Origin: Stomorhina lunata
Lineage: Eukaryota; Arthropoda; Insecta; Diptera; Rhiniidae
DNA: 64,000 nt
Assembly: GCA_933228675.1 (NCBI GenBank)
Contig: OW121742.1
Span: 108,566,940 to 108,630,939, forward strand
Direction: 5' to 3'
The notes beneath the pieces were generated by a model. That model was not told the origin of the DNA, did not search any database, and saw only the letters and a program-made list of their open reading frames with translations. Positions 10,780-24,134 of the stretch are shown piece by piece; position 1 is the first letter of the stretch, and each line of letters starts with the position of its first letter. Position numbers and translations under genes: made by a program.

Positions 10780-12745
10780 AGGTTTCGTTAAGTTTATCAA
10801 GAGCTGTAAACTTAGGTTTTGCTTTGAATTTTAAGTCGTCGCTTATGATACTAAACAAATATAATCAATTTTTTGATTCTCTATGTTTCGTTAAGTAAAA
10901 ACAGGTTTCGTTAAGTTTTAAAAATTGTCTAAGTCGAAAAATTGTTAATTATTTTAATTTATTGTTTCTAATGATAGAAGAAAATAATAAAATTTTTGAT
11001 TTTGAAAGCTTCGTTAAGAAAAAACAAGTTTCGTTAAGTTTTTATAATGACCAAATTCTGAAAATTTTTAATGATTTTCATTATTAGTTAACAACAATAT
11101 AAGAATATTATAAAATTTCAAAAGTTTCGCTAAGTAAAATAAAGTTTCGTTAAGTTTTAAAAATGACTAAAATCAGAAAATTTTCAATGATTATCATTAA
11201 TTGTTAACAACAATATAAGGATATAATAAAATTTTAAATTTTAAAAGTTTCGTTAAGTAAAATAAAGTTTAGTTAAGTTTTTATAATGACTCAAAAACGG
11301 AAATTTGTAATGCTTTTCATTAATGTTTAACAACATTATAAGAATATAATAAAATTTCAAAAGTTTCGTTAAGTAAAATAAAGTTTCGTTTAAGTTTAAA
11401 AAATGATTAAAATAAGAAAACTGTTATAGATTTAGTATTAAAATACTCAAATACAAAGGTAAATGCTAAAATTTTGAATAAAATAAGATTCGTTAAGTAA
11501 AAACAAGTTTCGTTAAGTTTTAAAAATGACTAAAATTAAAAATTTTTAAATGATTTTCATTAATGGTTAACAACAATATAAGAATATGACCAAATTTAAA
11601 ATTCCAAAAGTTTCGTTAAGTAAAATAAAGTTTCGTTAAGTTTTAAAAATAGCTAAAATTAGGAAATTGTTAATGATTTTCATTCATGGTTAGCAACGGT
11701 ATAAGAATATAATAAAATTTTAAAATTCAAAAGTTTCGTTAAGTAAAATGAAGTTTCGTTAAGTTTAAAAAATGGTCCAAATATAGAAACTTATATGTAT
11801 TTCGTATAAAAATACTCAAATAAAACGGTAAATACCAAAATTTAGCTTAAAATAAGTTTCGTTAAGTAAAATCTAGTTTCGTTAAGTTTTAAAAATGTCA
11901 AAAATCAGAAAATTTGTAATAATTTCCATTAATGGTTAACAATGTTATAAGAATATAATAAAATTCTAAATTTCAAAAGTTTCGTTAAGTTAAATAAAGT
12001 TTCGTTAAGTTTTAAAAATGTTGAAAATAAAGAAAAAAAATATAGTTTTTAAATAAGACATCTCAAATGTAATGTAGTATGCTTTAATTTTGGTAAAAGT
12101 AAGTTTCGTTAAGTAAAAACAAGTTTCGTTAAGTTTTTTAAGTGCCCAAAGTATGAAAATTTTTAACAACTTGAATTAATGGTTGACAATACAAAAATAA
12201 TATAACAAAATTATCGATTTTAAAAATTTCGTTAAGTAAAAAAAAAGTTTCGTTAAGTTTCTAAAATGGTCAAATTCGAAACTTTTTTAATGATTTGAAT
12301 TAATAGTTAATAATAGAAAAAGAATATAATACAATTTTCGATTTTAAAAGTTTTGTTAAGTAAAATATAGTTTCGTTAAGTTTTTAAAAATAAAGTATAG
12401 GAGCCTTTATTATAATAACCCTCAAATGAAAAGGAAAATGTAAAAACTTTGCTTAAAATATGTTTCGTTAAGTAAAATAAAGTTTCGTTAAGTTTTAAAA
12501 ATGGGCAAAGTATAAAATTTTATTTTAGTTTCAATTAATGGTAACTAATAATATAAGAATATAATAATGAAATTTATTTAAAATGTTTCTTTAAGTAAAA
12601 TTAAGTTTCTGAGATTGTCAAAATAAAAAAATCTTTATGGATTTGGTATATTAACTCCTAAATAAAAAGGAAAATGACAAAGTATTGCTTAAAATAAGTT
12701 TCGTTAATAAAAAAACTTTCGTTAAGTTTAAAAAATGGTCAAATT
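10780..12745 (+). repeat. GTTTCGTTAAG array, forward arm
   Basis: The 11-mer GTTTCGTTAAG recurs several dozen times, usually as a doublet (TTTCGTTAAGTAAAATAAAG then TTTCGTTAAGTTTTAAAAATG) in a unit of about 110-125 bp. The spacers are A+T-rich with ATTTTCATTAATGGTTAACA and ATATAAGAATATAATAAAAT. The same 11-mer appears in reverse complement in the array at 14.2-16.5 kb. Confidence 0.92.
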
Positions 12746-14229
12746 CGGAAAATTTTTCATGTTTTTGTTTAAGTACAACTTCTGTTTCGCTTATTTTTTA
12801 ATCTTTACTGTTTTGGGTTCTTCCTTTTCTTCTTTCTTTTTTTATTTTTTTTTTTTTTGTTTTTCATATTTTTTTTTGTAACAAATTCTTGGCTTTGTGT
12901 GAAGACTAACTATTTTAATTTTAACGTATTTTTTTTTGTCTCAAACTGGTTTCTTTTCTTTAACACACAAAAAAAATGCCTTCGTCAAAGAAACCTTCTT
13001 ATAAAAAAGGCCATGTTTTCTTGTGGTTCAGAAACCAAACTTCATTATCATCAAGATGGCTTTTTAGAAAGAACTTTATGGTACCTCAAGTACAACTCAA
13101 AATTTAGAGGCAACTTAACTTATAGATTTCTGTAGATACTTTTTTTTAATTTTTTCTTTTAAATGCCATGGCTTGAATATTTTTATAATGTTGCGCATGC
13201 TTTGTCACAGCGTCATGACTTTGGAATGTCTTATTGTGTTTTTTATTATTTTTTATCTTTATTGCTTTTTAATATTTTTTATACTTTTTATTAACATGTT
13301 ATAGGTATGTTTCTTTTGCCTTTTTTTTATTCGGTTTATGTAAATAATAATTCATAAATGTCTTTAATTTACAAAAAATTCTCATACATTTCTCATTATT
13401 AATCAAGAAATTGCTCAAAATGTAAGCAATAGCTATTTTACCTGTAAAAATGTAATTTAACAGCAAAAACTTACATGTATTTAGCTTAACAGCAGACAAA
13501 TCAACAACTTTTCTATGTAAGAACAACATTTCTATGTAAACAAACACATTCAATGCATTTCTTCTCTCTGTAAAGAAGCGGAAACCTGTTAAAAAGGTAA
13601 ACATTTAAAACAAAAGTACTGTACTTAACAGTCAAACATAAACAAAGAAAGCGTGTGTGTGTAAGAGAGACGGAGGAATAGGAAGGAGAGAATTTAAATT
13701 TAACAGTATTTCTTTGAATGTTTGGGTTGGTATCTCTGTGTTTTCTTGTTGTTTGTTGGCATTTTAACAGGTTTGCTTCTGTAAATTTTGTTTTTGTTCT
13801 GTTTTTTTTTGGTGTCAAATTTTTTTACATTTTAATTTTTGGTTTAAAATTTCTGTTTTTCTTATTTCCAAAGCGGGTTTTTTGATGTAATAATTTATAC
13901 AAGAACTAGTTGCATTTCAAAGAAAATGCAACAAGATATCATGTATAAATATTTACATTTATGTAATTACTTAACTTGAAACATTATACGAAAAGAATAA
14001 AAATTCAAAAGTCGTTTAATTAAAATGGGAATTTGTAATAAAAGTAAATTATATAATATGGTCTAGTGGATAAAAGGGTAATTTTAGATGTTATTTTGAA
14101 ATTAAAAAGAAACCTTTTATGGACTTTTGAAATACTATGAGAAACTTTATATTCTAAACCAATAACTGGAACATTATATGATAAATATAAGTAAATTTAT
14201 TGACAAATATGACAAGTTTTTATAATTTT
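12746..14229. other. Loop segment between opposed GTTTCGTTAAG arrays
   Basis: About 1.5 kb of mostly non-repetitive sequence, starting with a pyrimidine-rich run (12785-12870). A 43-codon open frame lies at 12976-13107 with an A-rich start context but no other support. A possible recursive splice point (TATAG|GTATGT) lies at 13304/13305 after a T-rich tract. No recognisable gene. Confidence 0.4.
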
Positions 14230-16465
14230 TAGACTTTTCGAAAACTTAACGAAACTTGAATTTTTTTAAAGAAACTCTTTACAACTAAAATTATGGCATA
14301 TTCCTTAAATATTTGAAACCCTAACTCCAAAAACATAGAAAAATTTCGTTTTAGGCCTTTTCGAAAACTTAACGATACTTGAATTTTCTTAAAGAGACTC
14401 TCTGCAAGTGAAATTATAGCATATTCCTTAAATATAAGAAGGCCTAACTCCAAAAATATACAAAATTGTCGTTTTTGGCCTTTTCGAAAACTTAACGAAT
14501 CTTTATTTTTCTTAAACAAATTGCCTACAATTGAAATTTATTGCATATTCCTTAAGAATTAGAAAACCTTACTCCAAAAACATCAAAAGTTTTCGTTTTT
14601 ATCCTTTTCGAAAACTTAACGAAACTTTATTTTTCTTAATAAAACTCTATACAACTCAAATTATAGCATATTCCATAATTATTTAAAACCCTAACCTCAA
14701 AAACATACAAAATTGTCGTTTTTGGCATTTTCGAAAACTTAACGAAACTTTATTTTTCTTAAACAAATTGCCTACAATTGAAATTATAGCATATTCCTTA
14801 AGAATTAGAAACCCTTACTCCAAAAACATCAAAAGTTTTCGTTTTTATCCTTTTCGAAAACTTAACGAAACTTTATTTTTCTTAATAAAACTCTATACAA
14901 CTCAAATTATAGCATATTCCATAATTATTTAAAACCCTAACCTCAAAAACATACAAAATTGTCGTTTTTGGCCTTTTCGAAAACTTAACGAAACTTTATT
15001 TTTCTTAAACAAATTGCCTACAATTGAAATTATAGCATATTCCTTAAGAATTAGAAACCCTTACTCCAAAAACATCAAAAGTTTTCGTTTTTATCCTTTT
15101 CGAAAACTTAACGAAACTTTATTTTTCTTAATAAAACTCTATACAACTCAAATTATAGCATATTCAATATAAATAGTTTTTGTTTTTGGTCTTTTCGAAG
15201 ACTTAACGAAACTTAGTTTTTTTTTAAATAAACTCATTATAACTGAATTTATAGCAGATTCCTTGTGTTTTAATAATTCTAAATTCAAATAAATAAACAA
15301 ACTTAGATTTTGACCTTTTTAAAAACTTAACGAAACTTTATTTGCCATATTCAAACTCAATACGATCGAAATTCTAATATATTCCTTAAATACTAAAAAT
15401 TCTCACCTCAATTTAATAGAAAAATTTAGATTTTGGGATTTTTAAAAACTTTATTTTTCTTAACGAAATATAAAGTATGCCAAATTTCAGCAGATTTCCT
15501 TAAATTTAAAGATTGTTACTACAAATCCATAATCAAATCTTGATTTTTGTCATTTTCAAAACTTAACGAAACTTTATTTTTGTTAACGAAATATAAAGTG
15601 AGACAAATTTTAGCAGATTTCTTTAAATTTAAAGATTGTTACAACAAATCCATAATAAAATCTTGACTTTTGTAATTTTAAAAACTTAACGAAACTTAAG
15701 TTTTCTTTACGACACTTAGTTTAGAACAAATTTAAGCAGTTTCCATCAATTTTAAACAAAGTGACTCCAAATCCACAAAAGTTTCTTGTTTTTTTTTGGC
15801 ATTTTTAAAACTTAACGAAACTATTATTTTTTAAATAGCTAAATTTTGATACAATTCAAAGAAGGTTATAATAATTTAATAAAATGAATTAATGTTTCTG
15901 GTTTTTGTTCAGTTTTAAAACTTAACGAAACTTTAAAAAAATTTAACGAATCGTTTTAAAACCTTAATTTTATCTAGTTCTTTAAGTATTTCTAACCATT
16001 AATTGAAATTAATAAGAATTTTGAATTAAAAAAAAAAAATAAAATTTTTTAAATTTTGTACATTTTAAAAACTTAACGAAACCTTTTTTCTTTAACGAAA
16101 TATATTTCGAGATAGATTTAGCTAGATTTGTTAAAATAAAGTTGTATCATAATAAAATCTGTCAAAATTTTTAAACATATAAAAAACTTAACGAAACTTT
16201 ATTTTTCTTAAAGAAAGCTTTTTTGGGCGAGATTTTGATATATAATTATTTTAAAAGCAGTAGTTTAGGGAAATTCATAAAAAAAATTGTTATTTACAAT
16301 ATATAAACAACTTAACGAAACTTAAAATTTCTTAACGAAATACATTAAGACTCAAAATGTAACAATTCCTTAAAAATCCTTTAACAAATTTGTAGATCTA
16401 TAAAAACATCGTATTCTAGGCCACTTATTAAACTTAACGAAACATTTTCTAACTTAACGAAGTTT
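14230..16465 (-). repeat. CTTAACGAAAC array, reverse arm
   Basis: CTTAACGAAAC, the reverse complement of the 10.8-12.7 kb motif, recurs every ~80-125 bp, often with a second TTCTTAACGAAA-like element in the unit. Spacers differ from those of the forward arm. Between about 14570 and 15170 a higher-order unit of ~246 bp (two monomers) is repeated nearly perfectly, implying recent amplification. Outer units decay gradually towards 16465. Confidence 0.92.
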
Positions 16466-16559
16466 ATTGTTGGCATTGACTTTCCTTATTTGTTTACATA
16501 ATGTATCGTTTTAAGACTTAAGGCATTAAATTTTTTTAGTTTTCAGGTCTAAAAACTTT

Positions 16560-16820
16560 AACAAAACATTCATAATTTCTAAGTACTTAATAACTCCTTA
16601 AAGTAGGCTTCAAATTTCTTTCTTAATCACCTAAAAACCAACAAATCCTTTTAATAGGCTTTAAATCTTCAAGTTTTTAGAATTTTTAACAACTCCTTGA
16701 AGTATGCTTTAAATTTCATTCGTTATCTTGAAATATATTACAACTCCTTAAAGTATGCTTTAAATGTCTTGCCTTATTTCTAAATTCTTAACAACTCCCT
16801 AAAGTGTGCTTCACTTTTTG
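16560..16820. repeat. Short diverged repeat, AACTCCTTAAAGTATGCTT
   Basis: AACTCCTTAAAGTA(G/T)GCTTIn-type phrases recur near 16590, 16690, 16742 and 16790 at 50-100 bp spacing (core AACTCCTTAAAGTATGCTT). The copies are diverged and few. Confidence 0.55.
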
Positions 16821-17795
16821 TGTCATTTTAGAAAATACAATTTATAAGTTTTATTTTTGCCTCTTTTTCACAATTAGTCTCACTATTTTTCCGGAAAATC
16901 TTCTTTCCTTTACTCTAATCTTCTTAATTTCCTCCTGCTATTAAAATGCATAAGTGTGAATCCCAAAAAAAAGTTAGAAATTTTTTTTGCATATTTTCCC
17001 ATAATTATTTCCCAGAAGTTTCTCTCCCATAACCAAAAACAAACACTCTTCTCATACATAAGCACTTAATTATAGAGTAAAATAACAAAAAAAAAAAAAA
17101 AACTTTAAGAATTCTTAAACTTTTTTGTTGCTTTTCTACAATTGTCTTCTTTTTTTGTATTTTCTAAAAACATTTTTTTGTTAGCAAACTTTTTTCTTAA
17201 CGATGGGAAAATGCATTCAAGTGTTGAACATTAAGACCTTCGGAAAAGTTTTCTTTTTAGTTTTTCTATTTTTTTCTACTTGATGATGACTCGAGTGCAT
17301 TAGATTGTAGTAGGTAGAAATAATTGAGGTTCACACCTTCAATATGGAAAAGATATGGAGAAAAGATAAGATTTAAAAAAATATTTTAAATTCTTAAAAT
17401 CTTTAACTTGAGAATAAATTTTCTTTATTAACTAAATTTAAATATTTATTAAATTTTTATCTCAAAAAAATGTAAAATTAAATTTCATTAAGTTATTGCC
17501 GCTGAAGCGATTCTGGTCACGTTTCTAGTTTTCTTTTAGTATTTTATTATTTTTTTATTTTCTTTGGCAAACTATCAGGCAGCCTAAAAAGAAAACAAAG
17601 CCAACGTTAAATCCTTAAAAAAAACGTGATGTCCTTTATTTGGTTTACGAACACACCCAAAGAAAGAAGAAGAGTAGGGAAAGACAGACATAAATTCTGT
17701 AACGACCAAAAAAACACATCGAACCTAAAGCAACATTTTGTAAGGCAGAGTAGGGAAACTCTAAACTAAAGATATCGCCTAAACAATAGACTTAT
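16821..17795. other. Non-repetitive intron segment
   Basis: A+T-rich sequence without a recognisable element. Two short ATG frames are open (17203-17283 and 17629-17769), but neither has splice, promoter or polyadenylation support. Confidence 0.35.
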
Positions 17796-17799
17796 AAGC

Positions 17800-20015
17800 T
17801 AAAATAGTCGAGACTAACGACTACAGTCGAGACTAAAACCTATAGCCGAGACTATCGACTGTAGTCGACACTATCGGCTATAGTTGAGACTATCGACTAT
17901 AGTCGAGCCTATCGACTATAGTCCAGACTATCGACTATAGTCGAGACTATCGCATATAGTCGAAACTATCGACTATAGTCGAGACTATCGACTATGGTCG
18001 AAACTATAGTCGAGACTAATGACTATAGCCGAGACTATCGACTATAGTCGAGACTAACGATTATAGTCGAGACTAACGACTTTAGTCGAGACTATCGACT
18101 ATATCGAGACTATCGACTATAGTCGAGACTATCGATTATAGTCGAGACTATCGACTATAGTCGAGACTATCGACTATAGTCGAGACTATCGACTATAGTC
18201 CAGACTATCGACTATAGTCGAGACTATCGACTATTGTCGAGACTATTGACTATAGTCGAGACTATCAACTATAGTCGAGACTATCAACTATAGTCGAGAC
18301 TATCGACTATATCGAGACTATCGACTATAGTCGAGACTAACGATTATAGTCGAGACTAACGACTATAGGTAAGACTATCGACTATAGGCAAGACTAACGA
18401 CTATAGTCGAGGCTATCGACTATAGTCGAGACTAACACTTATAGTCGAGATTCTCAACTATAGTCGAGACTATCGACTATAGTCGAGACTAACGACTATA
18501 GTCGAGACTAACGACAATAGTCAAAACTAACGACTATAGTCGAGATTATAATTCAGACTAACGACTATAGTCGAGAATATCGACTATAGTCGAGACTAAC
18601 GACTATAGTCGAGACTATCGACTATAGTCGAGACTAACTACTATAGTCGAGACTACCGACTATAGTCGAGACTAACGACTATAGTCGAGATTAACGACTA
18701 TAGTCGAGACTAACGACTATTGTCGAGACTAATGACTATAGTCGAGACTAACGACTATAGTTGAGACTAACGAATATAGTCGAGACTAACGACTATAGTT
18801 GAGACTAACGAATATAGTCGAGACTAACGACTAAAATCGAGACTAACGACTATAGTCGAGACTAATGACTATAGTCGAGACTAACGACTATAGTTGAGAC
18901 TAATGAATATAGTCGAGACTAACGACTGTAGTTGAGACTAACGAATATAGTCGAGACTAACGACTATAGTTGAGACTAACGAATATAGTCGAGACTAACG
19001 ACTAAAATCGAGACTAACGACTTTAGTCGAGACTATCGACTATATCGAGACTATCGACTATAGTCGAGACTAACGAATATAATCGAGACTATCGACTATA
19101 GTCGAAACTATCGACTATAGTCGGGACTATCGACTATAGTCGGGAATATCGACTATAGTCGAGACTATCGACTATATCGAGACTATCGACTATAGTCGAG
19201 GCTATCGACTATAGTCGAGACTAACGACTATAGTCAAGACCAACGACTATTGTCGAGACTATTGACTATAGTCGAGACTATCAACTATCGTCGAGACTAT
19301 CAACTATAGTCGGGACTATCGACTATAGTCGGAAATATCGACTATAGTCGAGACTATCGACTATAGTCGAGACTATCGACTATAGTCGAGACTATCGACT
19401 ATAGTCGAGACTATCGACTATAGTCGAGACTATCGACTATAGTCGAGACTAACGAATATAATCGAGACTATCGACTATAGTCGAAACTTTCGACTATAGT
19501 CGAGACTAACGACTATAGTTGAGACTAACGAATATAGTCGAGACTAACGACTAAAATCGAGACTAACGACTATAGTCGAGACTAATGACTATAGTCGAGA
19601 CTAACGACTATAGTTGAGACTAATGAATATTCTCAACTATAGTCGAGACTATCGACTATAGTCGAGACTAACGACTATAGTCGAGACTAACGACTATAGT
19701 CAAAACTAACGACTATAGTCGAGATTATAATTCAGACTAACGACTATAGTCGAGATTATAATTCAGACTAACGACTATAGTCGAGACTATCGACTATAGT
19801 CGAGACTAACTACTATAGTCGAGACTATCGACCATAGTCGAGACTTACGACTATAGTCGAGATTAACGACTATAGTTGAGACTAACGAATATAGTCGAGA
19901 CTAACGACTATAGTTGAGACTAACGAATATAGTCGAGACTAACGACTAAAATCGAGACTAACGACTATATTCTATATCATCGACTATAGTCGAAAATTTC
20001 TTATAGTCTCTTGTC
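17800..20015. repeat. GACTATAGTCGAGACTATC satellite (~19 bp unit)
   Basis: About 115 copies of a 19 bp unit that alternates the palindrome GACTATAGTC with GAGACTATC or GAGACTAAC. Variants such as GACTATAGTTGAGACTAACG recur in blocks (for example around 18760-18970, again near 19500-19560 and 19870-19930), which indicates duplication of multi-unit segments. Every unit is self-complementary over at least 10 bp. Confidence 0.95.
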
Positions 20016-21639
20016 GAGACTTTTCTTATATGATAGTATCCACATTTCCAACCCTGTTTGACTCTTTTTTACATATGGTTGCAACCCCTTCAAACATGTT
20101 GTGTGTGTGCTCTTAATGTTCCCCGTTCTCTCTTGTTTTAGTGTTTGTTTTTAGTTTTTACTCTTTTCCTCTTCTGTTTCTTATAGTTTTTGAAAGAATT
20201 TGCAGAAGAGCCCCGGCTTATTTTGGCCATTTTAGTTACCTCAAACACGTTGTCATTAAAGGTTCGTTCGGAAAAAGGCGGCCACTTTTTTTTTGTTTAA
20301 AAGATATTTTGCTAAAAATCGGCTGCTATTAACGTATATTTAAGCATAAAATTAAAAGCTTTGGAAATTGTTAATTCTTTCTTATTTGTTTATTAAAAAT
20401 CTAACAAAATTTCGCATCAAAGGTTAAAGTACGTGTTAAAATTTCTTTAATAAACTTAACTTGTTTTAAAATTTTATTTACATTTAATTAATTTACTTTA
20501 TTTTGTGTTTAAATTTAGAAATTGATTGAATCAAATAATCAGGTTTTCATGAATTTGTAAGGCTTCTTTAAGCTTAAAGTGGACCGGTTTTTATGGTGAT
20601 TTTTTTTCGCTGTGAATTTTTTGTTAAATATTTATTTATTATAAAATTTTGTTATTAAAAAAAAATAAATTTTTTCTATGAAACGGAAGTTTTTTGTGAA
20701 GTGAAATAATAAATGAATAAATAATTGACCCAGTTTTTGAAGGAAAAGTTAATATTAGGCGTTTAAGCGAAAATATTTGTGGTTAAGAATTGTCACATTT
20801 ATTGAAAATTATTGAGAAAATTTTTACAATTTATGGAAATTTTTTTGAAAATAATTTAGAAAAGTGTAAGAATTTATGGAAATGGAAGAGTTTTGATAAC
20901 TTTTATGACACGCTTTAATAATTTTGAAAATTTTTTTTTAATTTCTAAATTTTCTCCTAACTGGGAGTTTATTTTTGCTTTTAATTTTTTCAGAATTATT
21001 TTGAGTTTTTCGTTTTTAATGAAATGCAAAATTTTTATAGTAATTTCTTTGCTATCACGTGATCATTAACTGAAACTATTCATTCATTTTAAACTTAAAA
21101 CTTTTATTTTCATTTTAACAAAAATTTTAACAATTTTTTGTTTTGTTTGTTGTAAAATTTTTTTAAACCACTTTTTGTTGGAATATTGTTTTCATACATT
21201 TTAAATGTAATGAGTTTTTATTGTTATTACTTTTTTTTTTAATTTATATTGTTATTTCAACTTTCATTGTGCAAAATATTTTTAAATTAACCGAAACGTA
21301 GAAACAACAATATTAGAAACACTTTTTTTTATATAAAATAATTTTTGCAAAATTTCTTTACAAACAATAAAATTATGAAATTATAAAATATGAAAAATTT
21401 TCATACATGAACGTTTTTTTGTCATGAAATTTAAAATAAATCAAGTAAGAATTGCAATTAAATTATGTTATTAACAAAATTGTTAGTGCAATTTTTAAAA
21501 AAATTTATAAAAAATTGAAGTAAAAGTCTAAAATTCTTTAAATGAACCATAAAATCAAACCTAAACACTCAATATTTATAACAAAAACTATTAATTATAC
21601 AATAAAACGTGCAAAAATATAATATTAAAACGAAAAATA
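20016..21639. other. Spacer with a GC-richer island at 20.1-20.34 kb
   Basis: Mostly A+T-rich non-repetitive sequence. The first 300 bp are distinctly less A+T-rich (GAAGAGCCCCGGCTTATTTT near 20205). On the minus strand 20230-20138 holds a 30-codon basic frame starting MAKISRGSSANSFK in a good start context. On the plus strand an acceptor-like TTTCTTATAG is followed by an open frame. Neither is convincing alone. It could be a short exon, a regulatory element or chance. Confidence 0.3.
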
Positions 21640-24080
21640 TGTAAAAAATAAAAAAAAAAAAAATAAAAAGCGCTAAAATAAAAAACGCTAAAATAAAAAA
21701 CGCTAAAATAAAAAACGCTAAAATAAAAAACGCCAAAATAAAAAACGCTAAAATGAATATCACTCAGCAAAAAATTTAATTCAAAACGAGCTATTAAGTG
21801 AATACATACAAAATTTTGAAGTTTTAATGTGAAATACATATGAAAATTAATCAGAAATTCAAAAAGCGCTGAAATAAAAAACGCCTAAATGAATTTCACT
21901 CACTTAAAAATCGGATAAAAGTTGAACTAATAAGTGAATACATACCAAATTATTTAGTTTAAACATAAAATACCTAAAAAATAACCAAAAAGTTAAAACG
22001 CGCTAAAATAAAATAACGCTAAAATGAATATCATAAAAATTGGAATTCAAAATGAGCAATAAAGTGAATACATACCAAATTCTTTAGTTTTAACATGAAA
22101 TACATATAAAAACTAAGAGAAAAGAAAAATTAAAAATAAAAAATAAAAAGCGCTAAAATAAAAAACGCTAAATGAAAATTACTCGACAAAAAATTTAATA
22201 TTAAATGACATATTAAGTGTATACATACAAAATTCTTTAGTTTTAACATGAAATACATATGAAAATTAGCCAGAAATTAAAAAAGCGCTAAAATAAAAAA
22301 CGCTTAAATGAATATCAATTAGCAGGAAATGGTATTCAAAATGACGTGTTAAGTAAATACATTCTTAAGTTTTAACATGAAAAACATATGAAAATTGACC
22401 TGAAATTAAAAAAGGGCTGAAATAAAAAACGCTAAAATAAAAAACGCTAAAATAAAAAACGCTAAATGAAAATCACTCGACAAAAAAATGTAATAAAAAA
22501 TGACCTAGAAAGTGAATACATACAAAATTCTTTAGTTTTAACATGAAATACATATGAAAATTACCCAGAAATTAAAAAAGCGCTTAAATAAAAAACGCTA
22601 AAATAAATATCACTTAGCAAAATAGAATTCAAAATGACGTGTTAAGTTAATACATACAATTTTTTTTAGTTTTAATATAAAATACTTATGAAAATTAACC
22701 AAAAAATTAAAAAAGCATTGAAATAAAAAACGCCTAAATAAATTTTACTCACTAAAAAATGGCTTTAAGCTTGAACTATTAAGTGAATACATACAAAATT
22801 TTTTATTTTTAACATAAAAAACATATGAAAAATAAAAAAGCTCTAAAATAAAAAAAAGATAAATTGAATTTCACTCTCCAAAAAATGGGATAAAACATGA
22901 TCCTTTAAGTGAATACATACAAAATTCGTTAGTGTTAACATGAAATACATGTAAAAATTATTAAAAGAATTAAAAACCCTAAAATAAAAAACATCTAAAT
23001 TAATTTTACTCACTACCAAAAAATTTAATTGTGACATTTAAAATTAACCAGAAATTAAAAAAAAGGCCTAATTGAATTTCACTCAATAAAAAATGAATTT
23101 AAAGTTGAACTATTAAGTAATTACATACATACAAAATTCTTTAGTTTTAACATAAAATACAGAAAAATAAAAAGCGCTAAAATAAAAATCGACAAAATTA
23201 ATTTCACTCTCCAAAAAATGGGATTAAACACGACCTATTATGTGAATACATATAAAATTATTTAGTTTAAACATGAAATACATACAAAAATTAACAAAAA
23301 TATTAAAAAGCGCCAAAATAAAAAAACGCTTAGATTAATATCACTCGCCAAAAAATGGGATTAAACATGACCAATTAACTGAATGCATTCAAAATTATTT
23401 AGTTTTAACCTGAAATCATAGGAAAATTAACTAAAAAAACAAAAAAAAAACGTTAAAATAAAAATCGCCAAAATATATTTTACTTAAAAAAAAATAATTT
23501 AAAAATGATCTCTTAAATAAATACATATAATCATTTTTACTTTTTACTCCAGATACATACGCAAATTAACAAAAATGAAAAAGCGCTTGAATAAAAAAAA
23601 CGTCGCAAAGAATTTTTTGAATTGAAATCGTATAGAAAATGAAATTGTATAGAGAATTAAGAAAAAACACACAAAATTTTAATAAATTCTAATCGTTAAA
23701 CATGAAAAAGTTAAAAATATCAAAAAAGCTCTAAAATAAAACATGATAAAATGATCATTACATACCAAAAATGTTATCAAAATTGACTTCTTAAACAAAT
23801 ACAAACAAAATTACCTAATTTTTATATAAAAATTTTACGAAAATTAACAAAATATTAAAAAAAAAACGCTAAAATGAAATAACCCTTAAACATATTTTTT
23901 TTAACAAAATCTTATTATAAAAGCCTTAAAAAGTGAATACAAACAAATTTCTTATAAAATGTAATTGAAAAATATATAAAAGTTCAAAAATAGATCAAAA
24001 AGCGCTAAAATACAAAACGCCAAAAAAAAAAATTTGTTAGAAATTATCTTATTTTGAAAAAATAAAAAAGCGCTAAAATG
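21640..24080 (+). repeat. AAAAAGCGCTAAAATAAAAA array, first forward arm
   Basis: Units of about 110-170 bp contain AAAAAGCGCTAAAATAAAAA followed by ACGCTAAAATGAAT, then spacer phrases such as AAGTGAATACATACAAAATT and TTTAGTTTTAACATGAAATA. Copies are moderately diverged and decay towards 24 kb. The GCGCT motif with A-rich flanks is complementary to the T-rich GGCGTTTTT array at 25.9-30 kb. Confidence 0.9.
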
Positions 24081-24134
24081 AAAAATCTTTGGAATGGATT
24101 TTAGTTTAAAAACTTTACACAAATTTATTAAGTA

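Noticed and set aside
12976..13107. 43-codon ATG frame MPSSKKPSYKKGHVFLW...
   Set aside because: Start context is acceptable, but there is no intron, promoter or polyadenylation support, and an overlapping frame is equally open, so chance is likely.
17629..17769. 46-codon basic ATG frame
   Set aside because: A-rich DNA lacking stops in one frame. No start context, splice or conservation evidence.
17800..20015. CRISPR-like array
   Set aside because: Repeats are contiguous or separated by near-identical spacers, units are 19 bp, and the context is eukaryotic intron with no cas genes.
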